Assembly (NCBI GenBank): GCA_902702965.1
Contig: CACRXP010000067.1
Span: 521,966 to 585,965, forward strand
Source: Spirometra erinaceieuropaei
Lineage: Eukaryota; Platyhelminthes; Cestoda; Diphyllobothriidea; Diphyllobothriidae
Direction of reading: 5' to 3'
DNA length: 64,000 nt
Position 1 is the first letter of the stretch; each line of letters begins with the position of its first letter. The notes beneath the pieces are model-generated. The model made no database searches. It was not told the DNA's origin and saw nothing but the letters and a program-made list of their open reading frames with translations. Shown piece after piece: positions 1 to 11,296 of this stretch. The position numbers and the translations under genes are program-made.

Positions 1-640
1 CGGAAAAACTGGAAGAAAAAGGCTTTATGATATCTAGAGCAACTCTTTCAGCAAGCTTAAGTATTGCAGAGGAGCAGGCAATTGGGCGAAAAGATTTAGG
101 ACCAAAGTTAGCAGGCTTTTTAGGGATGGGAGTGATTCTCACTGTACGCCAGGCTTCGGGAATCTTGGACTCCATGAAAGAAATATTGATTAGGTGCGTT
201 AAAATAGGGGCTATCTGAGAACTGCAAGATTTAAGAAGAAAAGGCGAGACACCATCCGGTCCGGCAGCTGTTGATCCACGGACCTTTTTAAGGTGTTTCT
301 CTACTGTTGCCAAAGACACGGGTTGGAATGCACTCGGTGATAGGGGAATGCCTTCTAAGGGAAGATGGGAGTCATTGTGACTAAATATAAAATTTTTATT
401 TAGGGAGTCTAAATCTGCATCCACATGCACCAGCGTGTTGCGATGACCAGTGAGACGCTTAAGATTTTTCCAAATCTCAGCTGAGGAAGGGGGGAAAGGG
501 GGGGAGTAAGAAGAGGAAAAAAGTTGGATGACAAACAGGCTATTTAGCCTGTCAATCTCTGTTTTTATTAAGACGGTAACGTCCTTAAGGTTATCACGTA
601 AGCCTAGCTTGTAAAGAAGTTCTTTTTTTACGTCTTAACG
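1..640 (-). pseudogene. CR1-like LINE reverse transcriptase, N-terminal part (runs off window)
   Basis: Reading the minus strand, one frame stays open from about 625 to the left edge. It encodes the entry into a LINE reverse transcriptase: a linker with IWKNLKRLTGH near 430-480, then GSTAAGPDGVSPFLLKSC near 230-285, PEAWRTVRITPIPKKP near 105-155 and FRPIACSSAILKLAERV near 35-90. The GPDG, PIPKK and FRPI blocks are the standard fingers motifs of CR1/Jockey-superfamily RTs. It continues the endonuclease at 640-1769 but lies one frame away, with the shift at the run of seven T at 623-629. The YADD catalytic block would lie beyond position 1, so activity cannot be judged here. RT identity is clear; the exact clade is inference. 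Confidence 0.9.
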
Positions 641-1769
641 ATTTCAGATAGGAGGAAGAAATTCTATCCGGTCGTACCATAACAGTATCGAAAGGGCAGC
701 AAATGTCGAAAATTTCCTTTAAAAACGCTGTCAGGTTGGAAGAACAGGATTAAACATTAGAATTTTCAAGGAAAGTGGGGATAGTAAGAGAAATGCAAGT
801 CTGAAGCACGAGAATGTTTTGGGCGGACGTGTTGCGAACCTTAACCTTTCTCTCAGGCTTGGCAAGCAGTGCACGTTTTGAAGTGGAATAGATTTTTGGA
901 AGGCACAATAAAGTGGAATGGTCAGAACCTGACAATGGAGCTCTGTTTTTTACGCAAAAAAGCTTGCTATGGTTAGTCAGAATATAATCAAGAGGGGCAT
1001 TTGCGCGAGTATTAAAGGAGACAAGATCATCGAAGCCTAAAAGTGTAAGCGGACGTAAATTCACGCGATTAAAATCGCCGCATAAGAGAGTAAGGTAGTC
1101 GCAGGATAATAAAGCAAATTTTTGTCAGAGGAAGTCGAAAAAACGGGTTAATGCGCCTTCACAGGAAGAAGGGGGAATGTAAATACTAACAAATATGATG
1201 CCTTTAAAATTACTTAACAAACGGGGCATACATAAAACAGCGATTACATCTATTAAATCATCAGAGTAAGAAAAAAGGGACTTACAGTCTCTGCACCAAT
1301 TTTGATTAACGAAAATGGCAACGCCTCCACCTCTGCCACAAGATAAAGATTTTCTATCTGTTCGAAAGCAGTAGAAGGATGGGGGAGTAATAAACTGAGA
1401 ATCAATGTCACTATTAAGCCACGTCTCTTGAAGGCAAACAACTTCAGTTTTGCTGTGTTCTTTTTTCGACAAAAGTAGCTCCAAATCATGGGTTTTGTTG
1501 AAAATAGAACGACAGTTTGTCGACAAGAAGGCAGGAATTGACAATTTGTGATTCGGCTGACGTTTGAATGCGAATTGCTAGCCACAACGGTGTTTTCTCC
1601 GATGCATAGGCCGTTGTTGACGAATATTTGATAAATTCAACACAGAACGATCACAAATACGACATATTGGTCGTAAAGTACAACAGTTTGCATCACGGTC
1701 GTTCGTAAGTGAAATTGACAATTTAATTCCGTTCAAAAGGGTGCTAGCGTACTGTAGAGACGACCTCAT
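640..1769 (-). pseudogene. CR1-like LINE APE-type endonuclease domain, interrupted
   Basis: On the minus strand a single frame from 1769 to about 630 encodes an apurinic-type endonuclease of a non-LTR retrotransposon. Visible blocks in order are a short leader with CRICDRSVLNL near 1640, TNCRSIFNK near 1510, LQETWLNSDID near 1410, GGGVAIFVN near 1320, IYIPPSSCEGAL near 1170, CGDFNR near 1070, LDYILTN near 970 and the catalytic SGSDHSTLL near 925. It cuts target DNA to prime reverse transcription. Three in-frame stops break it: TAG at 1578-1580, TGA at 1125-1127 and TAA at 750-752. The protein similarity continues across each stop, so these are decay mutations, not gene ends. The frame then shifts at 623-629 into the RT. 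The 5' end of the element probably lies near 1770-1900. Confidence 0.9.
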
Positions 1770-2037
1770 AATCTTAGCTCAGACAAATAAAGGATGCAAA
1801 ACAATTCAAGATATCGAAGTGAAAAGGCACAATAATGTACAATTAGTAAAAATCCACACGTGAATGGAGAGCTACAAAAATGGCGGCTCCGATTCAAAAG
1901 CCCGCCTTTAGACCCAATATAATTTACAATAATAATATTGAACATTTAAACCCTTAATGCATAGCAAGCAGTGGGGTAGACACCCAAATTCTCTTCCCAA
2001 CTTTATGGCCAGCAAACAAGATACGAAAAGTGGAAAA

Positions 2038-2166
2038 AGCTCTATATAGGTTTGAAGTTTAAGTTCAGCGGTGATACGCATTCGAACATTTAAAAGCTGT
2101 AACAAGAGCTGTATATAGGTTTAAAGTTTAAGTTCAGGGATGATACGCATTCGAAAATTTAAAAAA
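2038..2166. repeat. Two-unit tandem duplication, period 70 bp
   Basis: A segment beginning AGCTCTATATAGGTTTGAAG near 2038 recurs 70 bp later as AGCTGTATATAGGTTTAAAG. Both are followed by the same stretch, including GATACGCATTCGAA. Only a few substitutions separate the two units. No coding content is seen. The stretch 1770-3600 otherwise holds no gene I can support. Confidence 0.7.
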
Positions 2167-3599
2167 TCAAGTTCGGCAAGCGTGCATTTTAGCAACCTAA
2201 GAACAATGGTGCAAGTTAGATTTTGACACGTTGTCTATGGACTCTCATTTTTAATCACTTTAGTCCCCTTTTAAATGGCCAGTTTAACGGTTGTTTACGT
2301 ACAACCAATTTACTACGTCAGATAACTTTCGCAGTTGTAAGCCCTGATTGCAGTATCTTAGCCCTCTCCTTTGTGGCGTAAATTTGATGATAATGAGTCG
2401 AAATCTTTTATATATAATTTTTATTGTTCAAGGATGCTAGATGTTGGTTGTGGTATTGCGTCAACAGGACTTTTAAACTACACTGGCACGGTTATTTCTG
2501 GATTAAGCACACATCCTACAATGGGGCTAAGATCGCTAAGATCACCGACGCAAATTTCAGCCACCCGTCTCTTAACTCACAAACGGCATACATATCCCAC
2601 GTTGGATAGCTCATGGGTATACGATAGCAAAGTGATTGCAACCTATAATCACCACAGCGTCTTGTCTAAGAATTAACCGTATCTGAAGATGTACGGACGC
2701 GCGAATTCGAAATATTGAGAGAGTAAAGGTCATGATTAGCGGCCGTTTCTACCTCACATTGTCTAGGCTACGTAAATAATATAAATAAAAATATAAACCA
2801 CAAGGACATCTTTCATATGCCTTGCTTTCCCGTGTTCTTAAATTAAACGACACTTAATGTTTAAAAAATTAGTAATTTTAAACCCGTATCGCTTCGCCTT
2901 CACCTACGGATCATCTACACGCTGCGGACGACATCCAACTAGTTCAGATTTCCGTACTCGAGAACGTTGCCTATGCCATTGACAATGATATATCTCACGC
3001 CAATTTGATAACCGTTAAAAAACGGGAATCTGTGTCTGTGAACCTAAAGGTGACGCATTAATCTGTGCCTGCAACTAGAAACAGAACCTGCTGTACACTA
3101 GAAAAATAGAAGGTGAAATAATATCCAGTTTTTTAATGCCCAACTCAAATACGCTCTCGTAGCCTGCACTGCGGACTGAGTGAAGCCTTACCGATGTCTG
3201 ATTATGAGTGTTTTTGTGAATAACCCCGTCTAGGTGAGTGCGAAAACAGCCCATGTGTACAGCGACAAGGTGTGTATGGATGTACGCACGAGACCTCTGG
3301 AAGTGCCTATGTACATAGGCGTATGCAGACGGCGTAGACAGTGGACGCTTTGGTAGACATGAATGTCGGTAAATTATGTTGTAAAATGAGCACAGCTGAC
3401 AGATCAACCCACCTAACTTGACCTGACCTGATCAGGCAGCAGCAACAACAAGTGATAGTGATACTGTCACAGTCGCGACAGCCTCGCTTCACGCGCACAA
3501 CTGAGTTCTGCACTTAGAATTTAGCCATCCCCAAAGTCAGTTAATGGGAGTCTGAGAAGAAAGCTCGATAGACTGGACATACTGCTAAGTAATAAGTTC

Positions 3600-4140
3600 T
3601 TTTGTGCGGTACTCCAAATGACAAAGCCGTAGTCGTCATGGCGAAGATATGACGCTGCAAACTGACCGACACGCACTTTTCAGAAAGCTTACTGTACAAT
3701 TACTAATTCTGGGTATTGTGCACTACCTTCAAATGCTGCGAGAATGGTCGATTGAAAAATTTGATCGCAGGTTTGCTAGTTCAGAGGCTGCTAACAACTG
3801 AGTTGGACACTTGAAATATATACAACACGAAAGTCGGTAAATACTAACTAATTCAGCTGAATAGGAGTCTCGAGAGACTAACAGGGTAGTGCGTTTTAGC
3901 TGATACCCTTTATTAGATAACGATATTGATCATGGCGAGGACAACAGTTTGTGAGACGGTCGATATGCACTTCTGTGCTCATCAGAAAACTTAATTCATA
4001 ATCGCCAAAGTGGAGGTATTGTGCACTACTTACAAAGGCTCCGATGATGGTTGATTTTAGCGCTTGTTCACCTGTTCGCTAATTCAGTGTACCTATTAGA
4101 GCACAGACTTGTCAGAAAGCTTACTGCGTGACTATCAAAA
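3600..4140. repeat. Degenerate ~303-bp tandem repeat, two to three units
   Basis: The block GGTATTGTGCACTAC starts at 3712 and again at 4015, 303 bp apart. It is followed each time by a related stretch ending TTTGCTAGTTCAG or GTTCGCTAATTCAG. A preceding block with CAGAAAGCTTACTG at 3681 is loosely echoed at 3981 and again at about 4113, suggesting a third partial unit. Identity is moderate, so this is an old satellite-like duplication. No ORF or RNA gene was recognised in it. Confidence 0.5.
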
Positions 4141-4654
4141 GCCGTGTTTGTGATAGGGCTAGTTGCTGCCAGGGCATACTGCATTCGGCCGCCATCGATC
4201 TGAAGTCAACATGAAGTCGTTAGTTCTGCTATATGAACAGCCATACTTAACGACCTTATACATTCTATCGTGGAATGAAAAAATTAGAAAAATGATAACG
4301 TTTTTCGGCTTCTCTCTCCTTTACTTGGGTACCGACAATCAACACTTTTCCTTGCACACGTCTGCCGCAAGCATTTTAAACGTTATCCGTTACCGTTTTA
4401 TTTTATAATAAAAAGGATTTACGTAAGTTATAAATGCTCAAGATAGAATCGATCACTCACAGTCGTGGTTCTTACCTACTATAAATGACTCCACCCGTTG
4501 ATTGATAATACAAAAACTCGCGCATTTGCTACTTTTTGAGCCCACCAGCTATCTACCGACGTGAACTTGTAATTTGTTGTCACTGTAAACTGCATTCGGC
4601 GATCGTTGATCTACAGTTAACATCCATTCGAAAGCTTTCCCGAGCGGGCAGTTA

Positions 4655-5150
4655 CAGTAGATGTGCTAACTCATGAAATGTCAACCAAAATTTCGAAATG
4701 CGTTCTCGTTCCGAAAAGATAAATTAAGTAGTGTTGTAAAACTAATCATCATGCAGAATAAATCTATAATGATCCAGTTGCCTCAGGGTGTCGGCTTTCG
4801 AAAGAACGCATTTTCGACTGCCTGCAAGATCTTTACTCGGCAAAAATGACTACTTAAGTAGCATGCAATTTTCTCGTTGATTTTCGATGCTTTTGAAAAT
4901 TCAATTGTATTACATGGACACCATGCATAAAAACATTCATTCTTTTACTTATTTGGTAGACAATTACGTCTTCTTCCAAAGTCATACTCAAAAAAGTGTA
5001 TTATTCGGTTTTAAAAAAACTTTTCTAATTCCCGAATAATTTTGAACCCGATCTGCTGTTACACTTTCATTCAGGGTCTCAAAACTAGAAGTTGTATATT
5101 TTCCGTGTACGGAAAACCATGCATTTCTCTACGGTGTTAAGAGGAGAACA
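4655..5150 (+). mobile_element. Foldback/long-TIR element, family 1, single left arm
   Basis: The sequence starts with CAGTAGATGTGCTAACTCAT just after a TA at 4653-4654. It then follows the same order of blocks as the complete family member at 13430-14419: a GAAATGCGTTCTCGTT block, ATGACTACTTAAGTAGCATGC, TTGATTTTCGATGC, ACGTCTTCTTCCAAAG, and a central part with a GTACGGAAAACCATGCAT block. The inverted right arm is missing, so this is a half element. There is no coding capacity; it would depend on a transposase supplied elsewhere. Confidence 0.75.
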
Positions 5151-5591
5151 AAAAACAGCGGTTAGGGCGTCCCCTTCTGCAAGCATGCATCTAGCATTCC
5201 GCATGCTTCTTATTAGCATATGTTTTCTCAGCGTGGGCGTCTTAGCCTGAGTGAAAAAGATATTGTTGTGAATGAAAACAGTCATACAGAATACGGAAGG
5301 TTATCAGCCAGTGTCAGTCAGTATATTTGGAGTAAACGACAGAAACCCAGAAAACTCCATTTAGAGTCTACAAATTAAAGGGAAAATAGTTAGATTGAAG
5401 AACTTTTGCTCGCATTTTTAGTACAGAGCATTCATAAATCAAAAAATGAAACATAAATGCGAAGTAGTTGCAGAAAACTTTGTTCACCGCATTCGGACTG
5501 TTAAAACCGCTATACGGGCTAAGGTTGGCGCACAATAAAGGATCTATTGAGGTAATGTTAGTAGTATATTGATAGTCATTTCGGTGATCTG

Positions 5592-5930
5592 TTAGATCGG
5601 ACTTCGGCAGTTCGCGTTGCCTTTCAGCAGGTGAGTATCCAGTTGTATCTTGAACATGCTCACGGTAGGGGAGTTGACGGCATACTCTAACAAAGAGTTC
5701 CATTGGCGAATGACCCTCTGTGAGAAAAAGGAGGAATGTTGTTTTGTTAGTGAAGCATCTCCTTGTAGCTGCCTGCAGGGAATGTAAGTGACGCTGTGAG
5801 TCGACTGTTTGTTTTCAAGGAACATTACAAATGGTCATTTGCCAATTTTCATCTCACGGCTGTGGACCTTCTCTAAGATGGTGCAGTATAATTCCTAAAT
5901 AAAAATATCATCTTTTGAATATCGGCAGGT
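5592..5930 (-). pseudogene. LINE ORF2 C-terminal end
   Basis: The minus-strand frame at 5592-5825 contains SSFFSQRVIRQWNSLLEYAV followed by VSMFKIQLDTHLL. This is the C-terminal signature of CR1/Jockey-type ORF2 proteins (FFSxRVxxxWNxLPxxVV then FKxxLDxxL). A stop at about 5840 and weaker similarity up to about 5930 show the upstream part is decayed. The rest of the RT is absent, which fits 5' truncation typical of LINEs. The overlapping minus frame at 5368-5703 is a shadow. Confidence 0.85.
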
Positions 5931-6741
5931 GACCAAATCCCGTATGGAAGAAATTCCTGTCAGTCATCCACTCCAGTTATCGTCCGAATGCCGTTTAAAC
6001 AAGTTTCTCATACATCGAGGCAACTACCGGCTCCTTCAACCTAGTTAGCTTTCCTCTTACGAGTACCCGGAAGCCGATATGCTATCCATCTTGGGCCCCA
6101 TAGACAATGTCTTTTTTCGCTACGTCGTTAAATTGGACCGATAAAATATTGTGCGGATGAATATTGCTGTCTTCCCCTATGTGGTCAAAACGAAGGCATT
6201 CCAGCGCTACGTGTGGGCAGAAGTAGCTTGCAGATGCAAATGCCAACTGATGAGTAATTCTTGTCCTGTATAAGGCTTCTGATAGACAGACTGGTTTCTC
6301 GGGAAACCCTCAACAGAAACCACAACAGATACACACACTGATGCTTGACGGATCAGAACTGAAGCGAAAAGCGATAAAGTAGTAATACAACTCATGTTTT
6401 ACACCACTTATAGATACGCAGTCACAATCAATGGAGCGTTTTCGCCCCCCGATCACGCATTTTCAAATATGTGTGTTGTATTTGCTTAGATAAATATATA
6501 TTAGAGTGTTTGTGTCTAAGTTACGTGATTTTGAGCGTTATGACGCCTCGTACCCTGCAACCATTATCTATCCAAACTCGAAAATTACGATTGTTTTTGC
6601 ACAGTTTAATTATGCACATAAATACCTATGAGGGATATCTGTTTTCTTTTTTTGTGTAAAAGTTGATCCGCATTGTCCGCGTTCAGACAGAGGATTCCAC
6701 CTGCACAAATTTACCCAGAAAAGATTCGAAAGTTCTTGTAG

Positions 6742-6897
6742 TATTGGCTGGGAGGCAAAACGCAGCTTCTCATGACAACAGCAGCTAATCCATATGTACA
6801 TGAATGCTTCTATTTTGATCACGTTCAGGAGGCAAAGTACATCCAAATGGCATGCAACCTGACATCCTCTAGTGTGGAATTTGAAATTCATCATATG
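6742..6897 (+). other. Exon-like segment, paralogue of the one at 38933-39100
   Basis: This 156-bp stretch is open in one frame (52 codons). It is preceded by an acceptor-like CTTGTAG and followed by a donor GTACGTAAG directly at its end. The encoded peptide has MTTAANP, then EC, DH, KY and a Cys-x-Leu spacing, and aligns with the minus-strand segment at 38933-39100, whose splice boundaries are equivalent. Both begin and end in phase 0. I do not recognise the family. The frame upstream of the acceptor has a stop (the TAG itself), as expected of an exon. It could also be part of a mobile element carrying introns. Confidence 0.5.
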
Positions 6898-7099
6898 GTA
6901 CGTAAGCATTTACGCCTCGTCATTAACTTCACGAACGCAGCTGCCATTATCTAAGGATATTTACGATATAATAGTTGGTTAGCGTTATTACAAGCTAATT
7001 AGGGAATATACATTTAGCGAATTTTTTTTAAAATTTAATCTGCGATAACAGCGACTCAAGGATATCATATTGCGCTGTGCGCAGGTACGTCCAATGCGC

Positions 7100-7923
7100 A
7101 CTTTCGATTTCGAACATTCCACGTTTCAACCGAACGAGCTAAGTCATATTGGCAAGATGCGTTGCCCTTGCATCTTCTTGGATCTCGAAAGCAAACGATG
7201 TCATCCCTTTCCAACATCTAAGGACAAAAAATGTTAAGTGTAAAGAAAAAATAGCTGAGGAAAAAGAAATACTCACTGGATCGAGCTGTGAGCTGGGTCT
7301 AGTCTCCAACTTGCCATTTTGTGCTTATGTAGTCGGGCCTGCAATTTCCGTCCGGTCTTCCCAACCTTATTGCAGTCCCCATCGCTACAACGTATTTGAT
7401 GGACAGCTGCTCAGGTTTCAGTGGGTGGCAGTAGGTTTTTGGGCGCCATCAACGGCGAGGAATTGTTACCTGGGTCGATGGACAATATCTAACTTGGTGG
7501 GTCGTAGCAGACATGAAATCGCCTCCGATCTTCCTTTTATGTTAGAAAGAACCCTCCAGACTTTGTTTTTTCTTATTGGACCTGTCGTCTGTTCACTCGG
7601 CGCTTGCTGTGCTTTATAAAGTAGCTTTTGTATCCATTCGCTCGAAAGAGGTCATGACGGCACTGTCGTTCAACTCTTTTGTCGGCTGGTGGGCGGCAGT
7701 GTGTTTTAAGTCTTTGGAATAGAGTACGGACACAGCGGCGTTTGTGATAGAGGGAGTGATTGCTGCTGAAGTGGAGTATTTGTCTCGTGTTGATGCCTTT
7801 TCCGAAATCGGTAGTTTGTAAGTGCCCAGTTGCACACCGACGCCTAATGACAAAGAGGAAAGGAAGTTGGTTGTTTGTTTTAGCTTCAATCGTGAATTCG
7901 ATATTCGGATCAACCGACTTCAA
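7100..7923 (-). pseudogene. Penelope-like element, RT thumb plus GIY-YIG domain
   Basis: The minus frame at 7573-7923 reads SVDPNIEFTIEAKTNNQLPF, then HFSSNHSLYHKRRCVRTLFQ and LFRANGYKSYFIK. These are hallmark post-catalytic blocks of Penelope-like reverse transcriptases. Downstream, around 7300-7420, a second frame encodes HQIRCSDGDCNKVGKTGRKL followed by QARLHKH, the GIY-YIG endonuclease core. Stops and frame changes separate the two, and the YxDDT catalytic block is missing. PLEs use the GIY-YIG nuclease to nick target DNA. The plus-strand ORF at 7149-7619 is a shadow of this element. The element points away from the plus-strand PLE at 8690. Confidence 0.88.
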
Positions 7924-8689
7924 TAATTATTTTAAGTGCTCCGTATCAGAGTATTTGACGCCAATGCTCAGAAACGACGACTAGTAGGACCAAGGCAAAC
8001 TAATTCGGGTGTGTATCCAAAATTCTGATCGCTTTTTGTATTAGACGCTTTGGTAATGGGAGCCGCCTAAGCTCACCGAAATGTCAGCCAAACAATTCGA
8101 TCGATCCGATGAGCGCTGACCATCGACCCGGATCCATTTTCTTTGCTAACCTGGACAAAAAAATCGATAGCCATTTATTAACGAAGTTTAAAAACCAAAA
8201 GTGTTTGATAAAAACATAAAACCTGTCAACATCAAGCCTTTAACATGCCGAAGAAACTGCGTTTTCCAAGAAAACGAAATGTAAGAGTTCCTTGTCGACT
8301 TGGTTTTCTTCCTGTCATCAGAAAGCCCTGCGGACAATGAATGTTACACAATACAGAATAACACTGTGCATGCCTTGAGAAAGCGAATTCCTGTTCTGTC
8401 AAATAAGAAACCTTTTAAACGCTTTGATTAACAAAAACTTTGCAACACTCTATACTGTAAAAGCAGACTTAACTTTGATTTTAAACAGTGCAGACTACAT
8501 ATATATGTTGTTGCTGTTAGAACAAACACCAAATTGTCGACATTTTACCGCGAAGCCCACCAAAGCGCAATAGTTGGCTTTTGAAAAGCGCTAGCGGTCT
8601 TACAATAAAGAAGTATTATCGAAGGATGGGGCTGAATCGAAGATTGCTACGATATATTTACTGCCTATGGTTCGAAAAACTCGAGTTAC

Positions 8690-9850
8690 TGCCATGATTG
8701 ATAGTATCGCTAAACGAAACATCGAATAACAATATTTCTAAACGGCTTTTACACAAGCCTCATTCATTGACAAAGGATTGTGAAACATCAGTCGATAATT
8801 CAAAGGAGTTCCTGGGCAAACTAAAAGAGTTGAAAATTGTAACACACGTGATAATGGTATCTCTACGACATCAATCACTCAATTTGGCACAAAAATGCAC
8901 AGAAAAAGCTTTCAACCCTACGACACAGATATTTCTACCTCTGTTTTGCTAGAACTCGGGGACCTATGTCTGGAAACCAACTTTTCATTTGCACAGGATT
9001 ATGTTCAACGGATAGGGAAAGCCCCTATGGGATCACCCATCTCTAGCTTACTCGGAGACATCACGTTTCAACATTCAGAGACTATCACCCAGCCACCAGT
9101 TAACCAAAATTTATGGATTCGTTATATTAATGACACTTGTTATGTTGTTAAAAAAGATTAGCTGAATATGCTCTACAATAGTGTCAACTCAATTCTTCCA
9201 GAAATCACATTCACAGTTGAAAAAAAGAGTTTAACAACAAACTTCATTGCTGGATTCCACATACACAGAAAGAGTGACGCGACATTCTGCAAAAAAGTTT
9301 ATGCGAAGTTGTTTTGAATTAAGATAGCAATCACCCGGTCGCTACGAAGTTGTGTGCAGTTAACAGCTTCCTAAATCAAGCAGTGAATCACTGCTCTTGC
9401 CGTAAAACTTACCAAACAGAACTGAACTTTTTGTTCAAATTGTTTTTCCAGAATACACATTCTAGATATTTTGTACATCGGTACATGAGGCAACAGGAGA
9501 TTAAGGAAAATGTAAGAAGTAGGGAACTACATTCTTTCCAGCAGACATAAAATAAAAAGCTGGAGATCAATTTCATTCATTACTAAAGTGTCCGAACTAA
9601 TTTAAATATACCTGAGGAAGCGCAAAATACATTCGGCGCGCAAACGAACACTCTTAGAATGTGAATTGCTAGTTTGACAAGAAAAACGTCGTCTGCAATT
9701 TAGCAAACGACACCAGCGATAGAGTTTACAAATGTCAAACTGGAAAATCGACCTGTACACGCATACTTGATCATCAGTTCTCAGTATAAGGGTGAAACCA
9801 CTTGTCCCCAGTTACCATGAACACTATAAACTTGAAACAAGTTTCCTTGG
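8690..9850 (+). pseudogene. Penelope-like element, RT with YINDT box
   Basis: The region begins with LLHKPHSLTKDCETSVDNSK and EFLGKLKELKI. It continues with LELGDLCLETNFSF and GKAPMGSPISSLLGDITFQ, then WIRYINDTCYVV, where the catalytic Y-x-D-D-T has become YINDT at 9123-9137. A stop follows at 9159-9161. The PEITFTVEKKSL block lies near 9200 and, in another frame, NHCSCRKTYQTELNFLFKL and the RYMRQQ thumb segment follow to 9550. A weak GIY-YIG remnant with VYKCQTGKSTCTRILDHQ sits near 9735-9785. The element is broken by stops and frameshifts and is non-functional. RT identity is firm; the GIY-YIG remnant is tentative. Confidence 0.88.
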
Positions 9851-10639
9851 AACAAGACTCGCATTATATGTGTCTCTTTATCTGACATAGACAGATAAGT
9901 TTTGGATGCCATAAATCCCAATAACTCACATCGGCACTTCAAACTAAATGCCGTAAGCAACTATCTCAATGAAGAATGAAACATATGACAGCTAATCAGA
10001 AGTTTATGTCGGCCTACAGTAAAGGCTGATCGGCAAGTGTGGCAGAGCAATAATGATTTTAGACATGTCGAAATTTAAATTGTTTTGCATACTTGCACCA
10101 CATCGACCGCCGACCTAGGGAAGCACAGTCGAAAATTTACGAAATAATGTTTATTGCCTTTATCCAAAAAACTAACTTCCTCTAATTTATCCAATTATTA
10201 AAATAAGACCGAGTCCTCTGGGAAACTGAACAAATTTAATTTCGTACATATGAGACGCTCGTTCCCAGGTCAAAGTTTAAAACGCGTGAGAAAACAGTTA
10301 AAATCTAAACGTGCTCAAAAAATAGATATTGCTTTGCCAGTGCCGCGAGTGGGTAAATGTTATTGGCCGCCTTCATTTCTTGATTGACCTTTAATTTTTC
10401 CATTTTTCTTGGAGATTTCTGTATATGGCGTCCAGATCGATGTGCGGATTGACACATGATCATCAGAATGAAAGGTCTTTAGAAAAAGGTAAGTCTTTAT
10501 TATATGGAGAGAAACCGGCAATGCGAATATTTATCTCAACCACGCTTGTGCCCTGCTTCTTACGTATGTATGAGAACATGGGATAAGTGGACTAGCCTCC
10601 ATTCTGTCAGTTAGTATTTACGTTGCGTGTGAAAGAGTA

Positions 10640-11296
10640 TTTTACTGTTTGACCACAATATACTGCATTACCGTTGTCACATGGAATCTTATAGACTTCT
10701 TTTCTATCCGAATTGTCAACCCCATTCCTAAAATGTATAAACTCTTTGCGTAGGTTAGATGTCGTTTTGTGCGCCGCCGGCATTTGGTGCGACCTTTGGT
10801 GTCTTTCAACAAGTTCTGACGCACTTTTGTTGCAAATAATTATTTGCAGCTTTTGCTTTTGGCACCTGAACAGAACAATGTAGTCCCTTATCTTCTTGTC
10901 TTGGTTCCCGTTGTCTCATGCATTGGCATACAAAGTTTGTAGTTTAGCCACTTTAGGAAAATACGTTGAACACATAAGTCAGTTTTGGCTTGCATCCTTC
11001 GTTATCTGAAACGAGTCCCAATGTTCTATTAGTTAGGGCATCAAAAGCACATCTATTTTAAACGGTATAGTGGTTGCTCTCGTAGCTTAAGATGCTTTTT
11101 CGCATAACCTTTTTTAAAGTGCACTAATGCTCGAAATGTCCCATCAGTGTTTCGCAGTTGAGGGACTTCAAGAAAGGGAATTTACTGTTAACTTCTTATC
11201 TGAGCGTAAAGGAGAAACCTGGCCGCGTTGAATTCATTACTCTTTACGGCGTTTCCAGCTGATGTTTCCTGACGATAACAAAGGTATAGCTTTAGG
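10640..11296 (-). pseudogene. Penelope-like element, RT thumb and GIY-YIG start (third subtype)
   Basis: Reading the minus strand, degenerate blocks equivalent to FNSTRPGFSFTLR, CETLMGHFEH and a RYMRQ-like thumb segment are followed at about 10650-10710 by EVYKIPCDNGNAVYCGQT. The last is the entry to a GIY-YIG nuclease, where the usual YIG is YCG. Many frame changes are present. The same thumb sequence is repeated 411 bp further on (10888 versus 11299), so this copy and the next form a direct tandem. The ORF at 10642-10824 is a shadow frame of the GIY-YIG part. Confidence 0.75.

Noticed and set aside
3075..3513. Minus-strand ORFs of 110 and 68 codons
   Set aside because: They overlap each other in different frames, have His/Arg/Cys-rich low-complexity composition, and match no family.
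6245..6310. Possible hammerhead core (CTGATGAG with a later GGGAAA)
   Set aside because: No paired stem II lies between the two and the distance is too long; it is not linked to an element tail.
7149..7619. 156-codon plus-strand ORF
   Set aside because: It is the antisense reading of the PLE thumb and GIY-YIG region, whose minus-strand motifs are clear.
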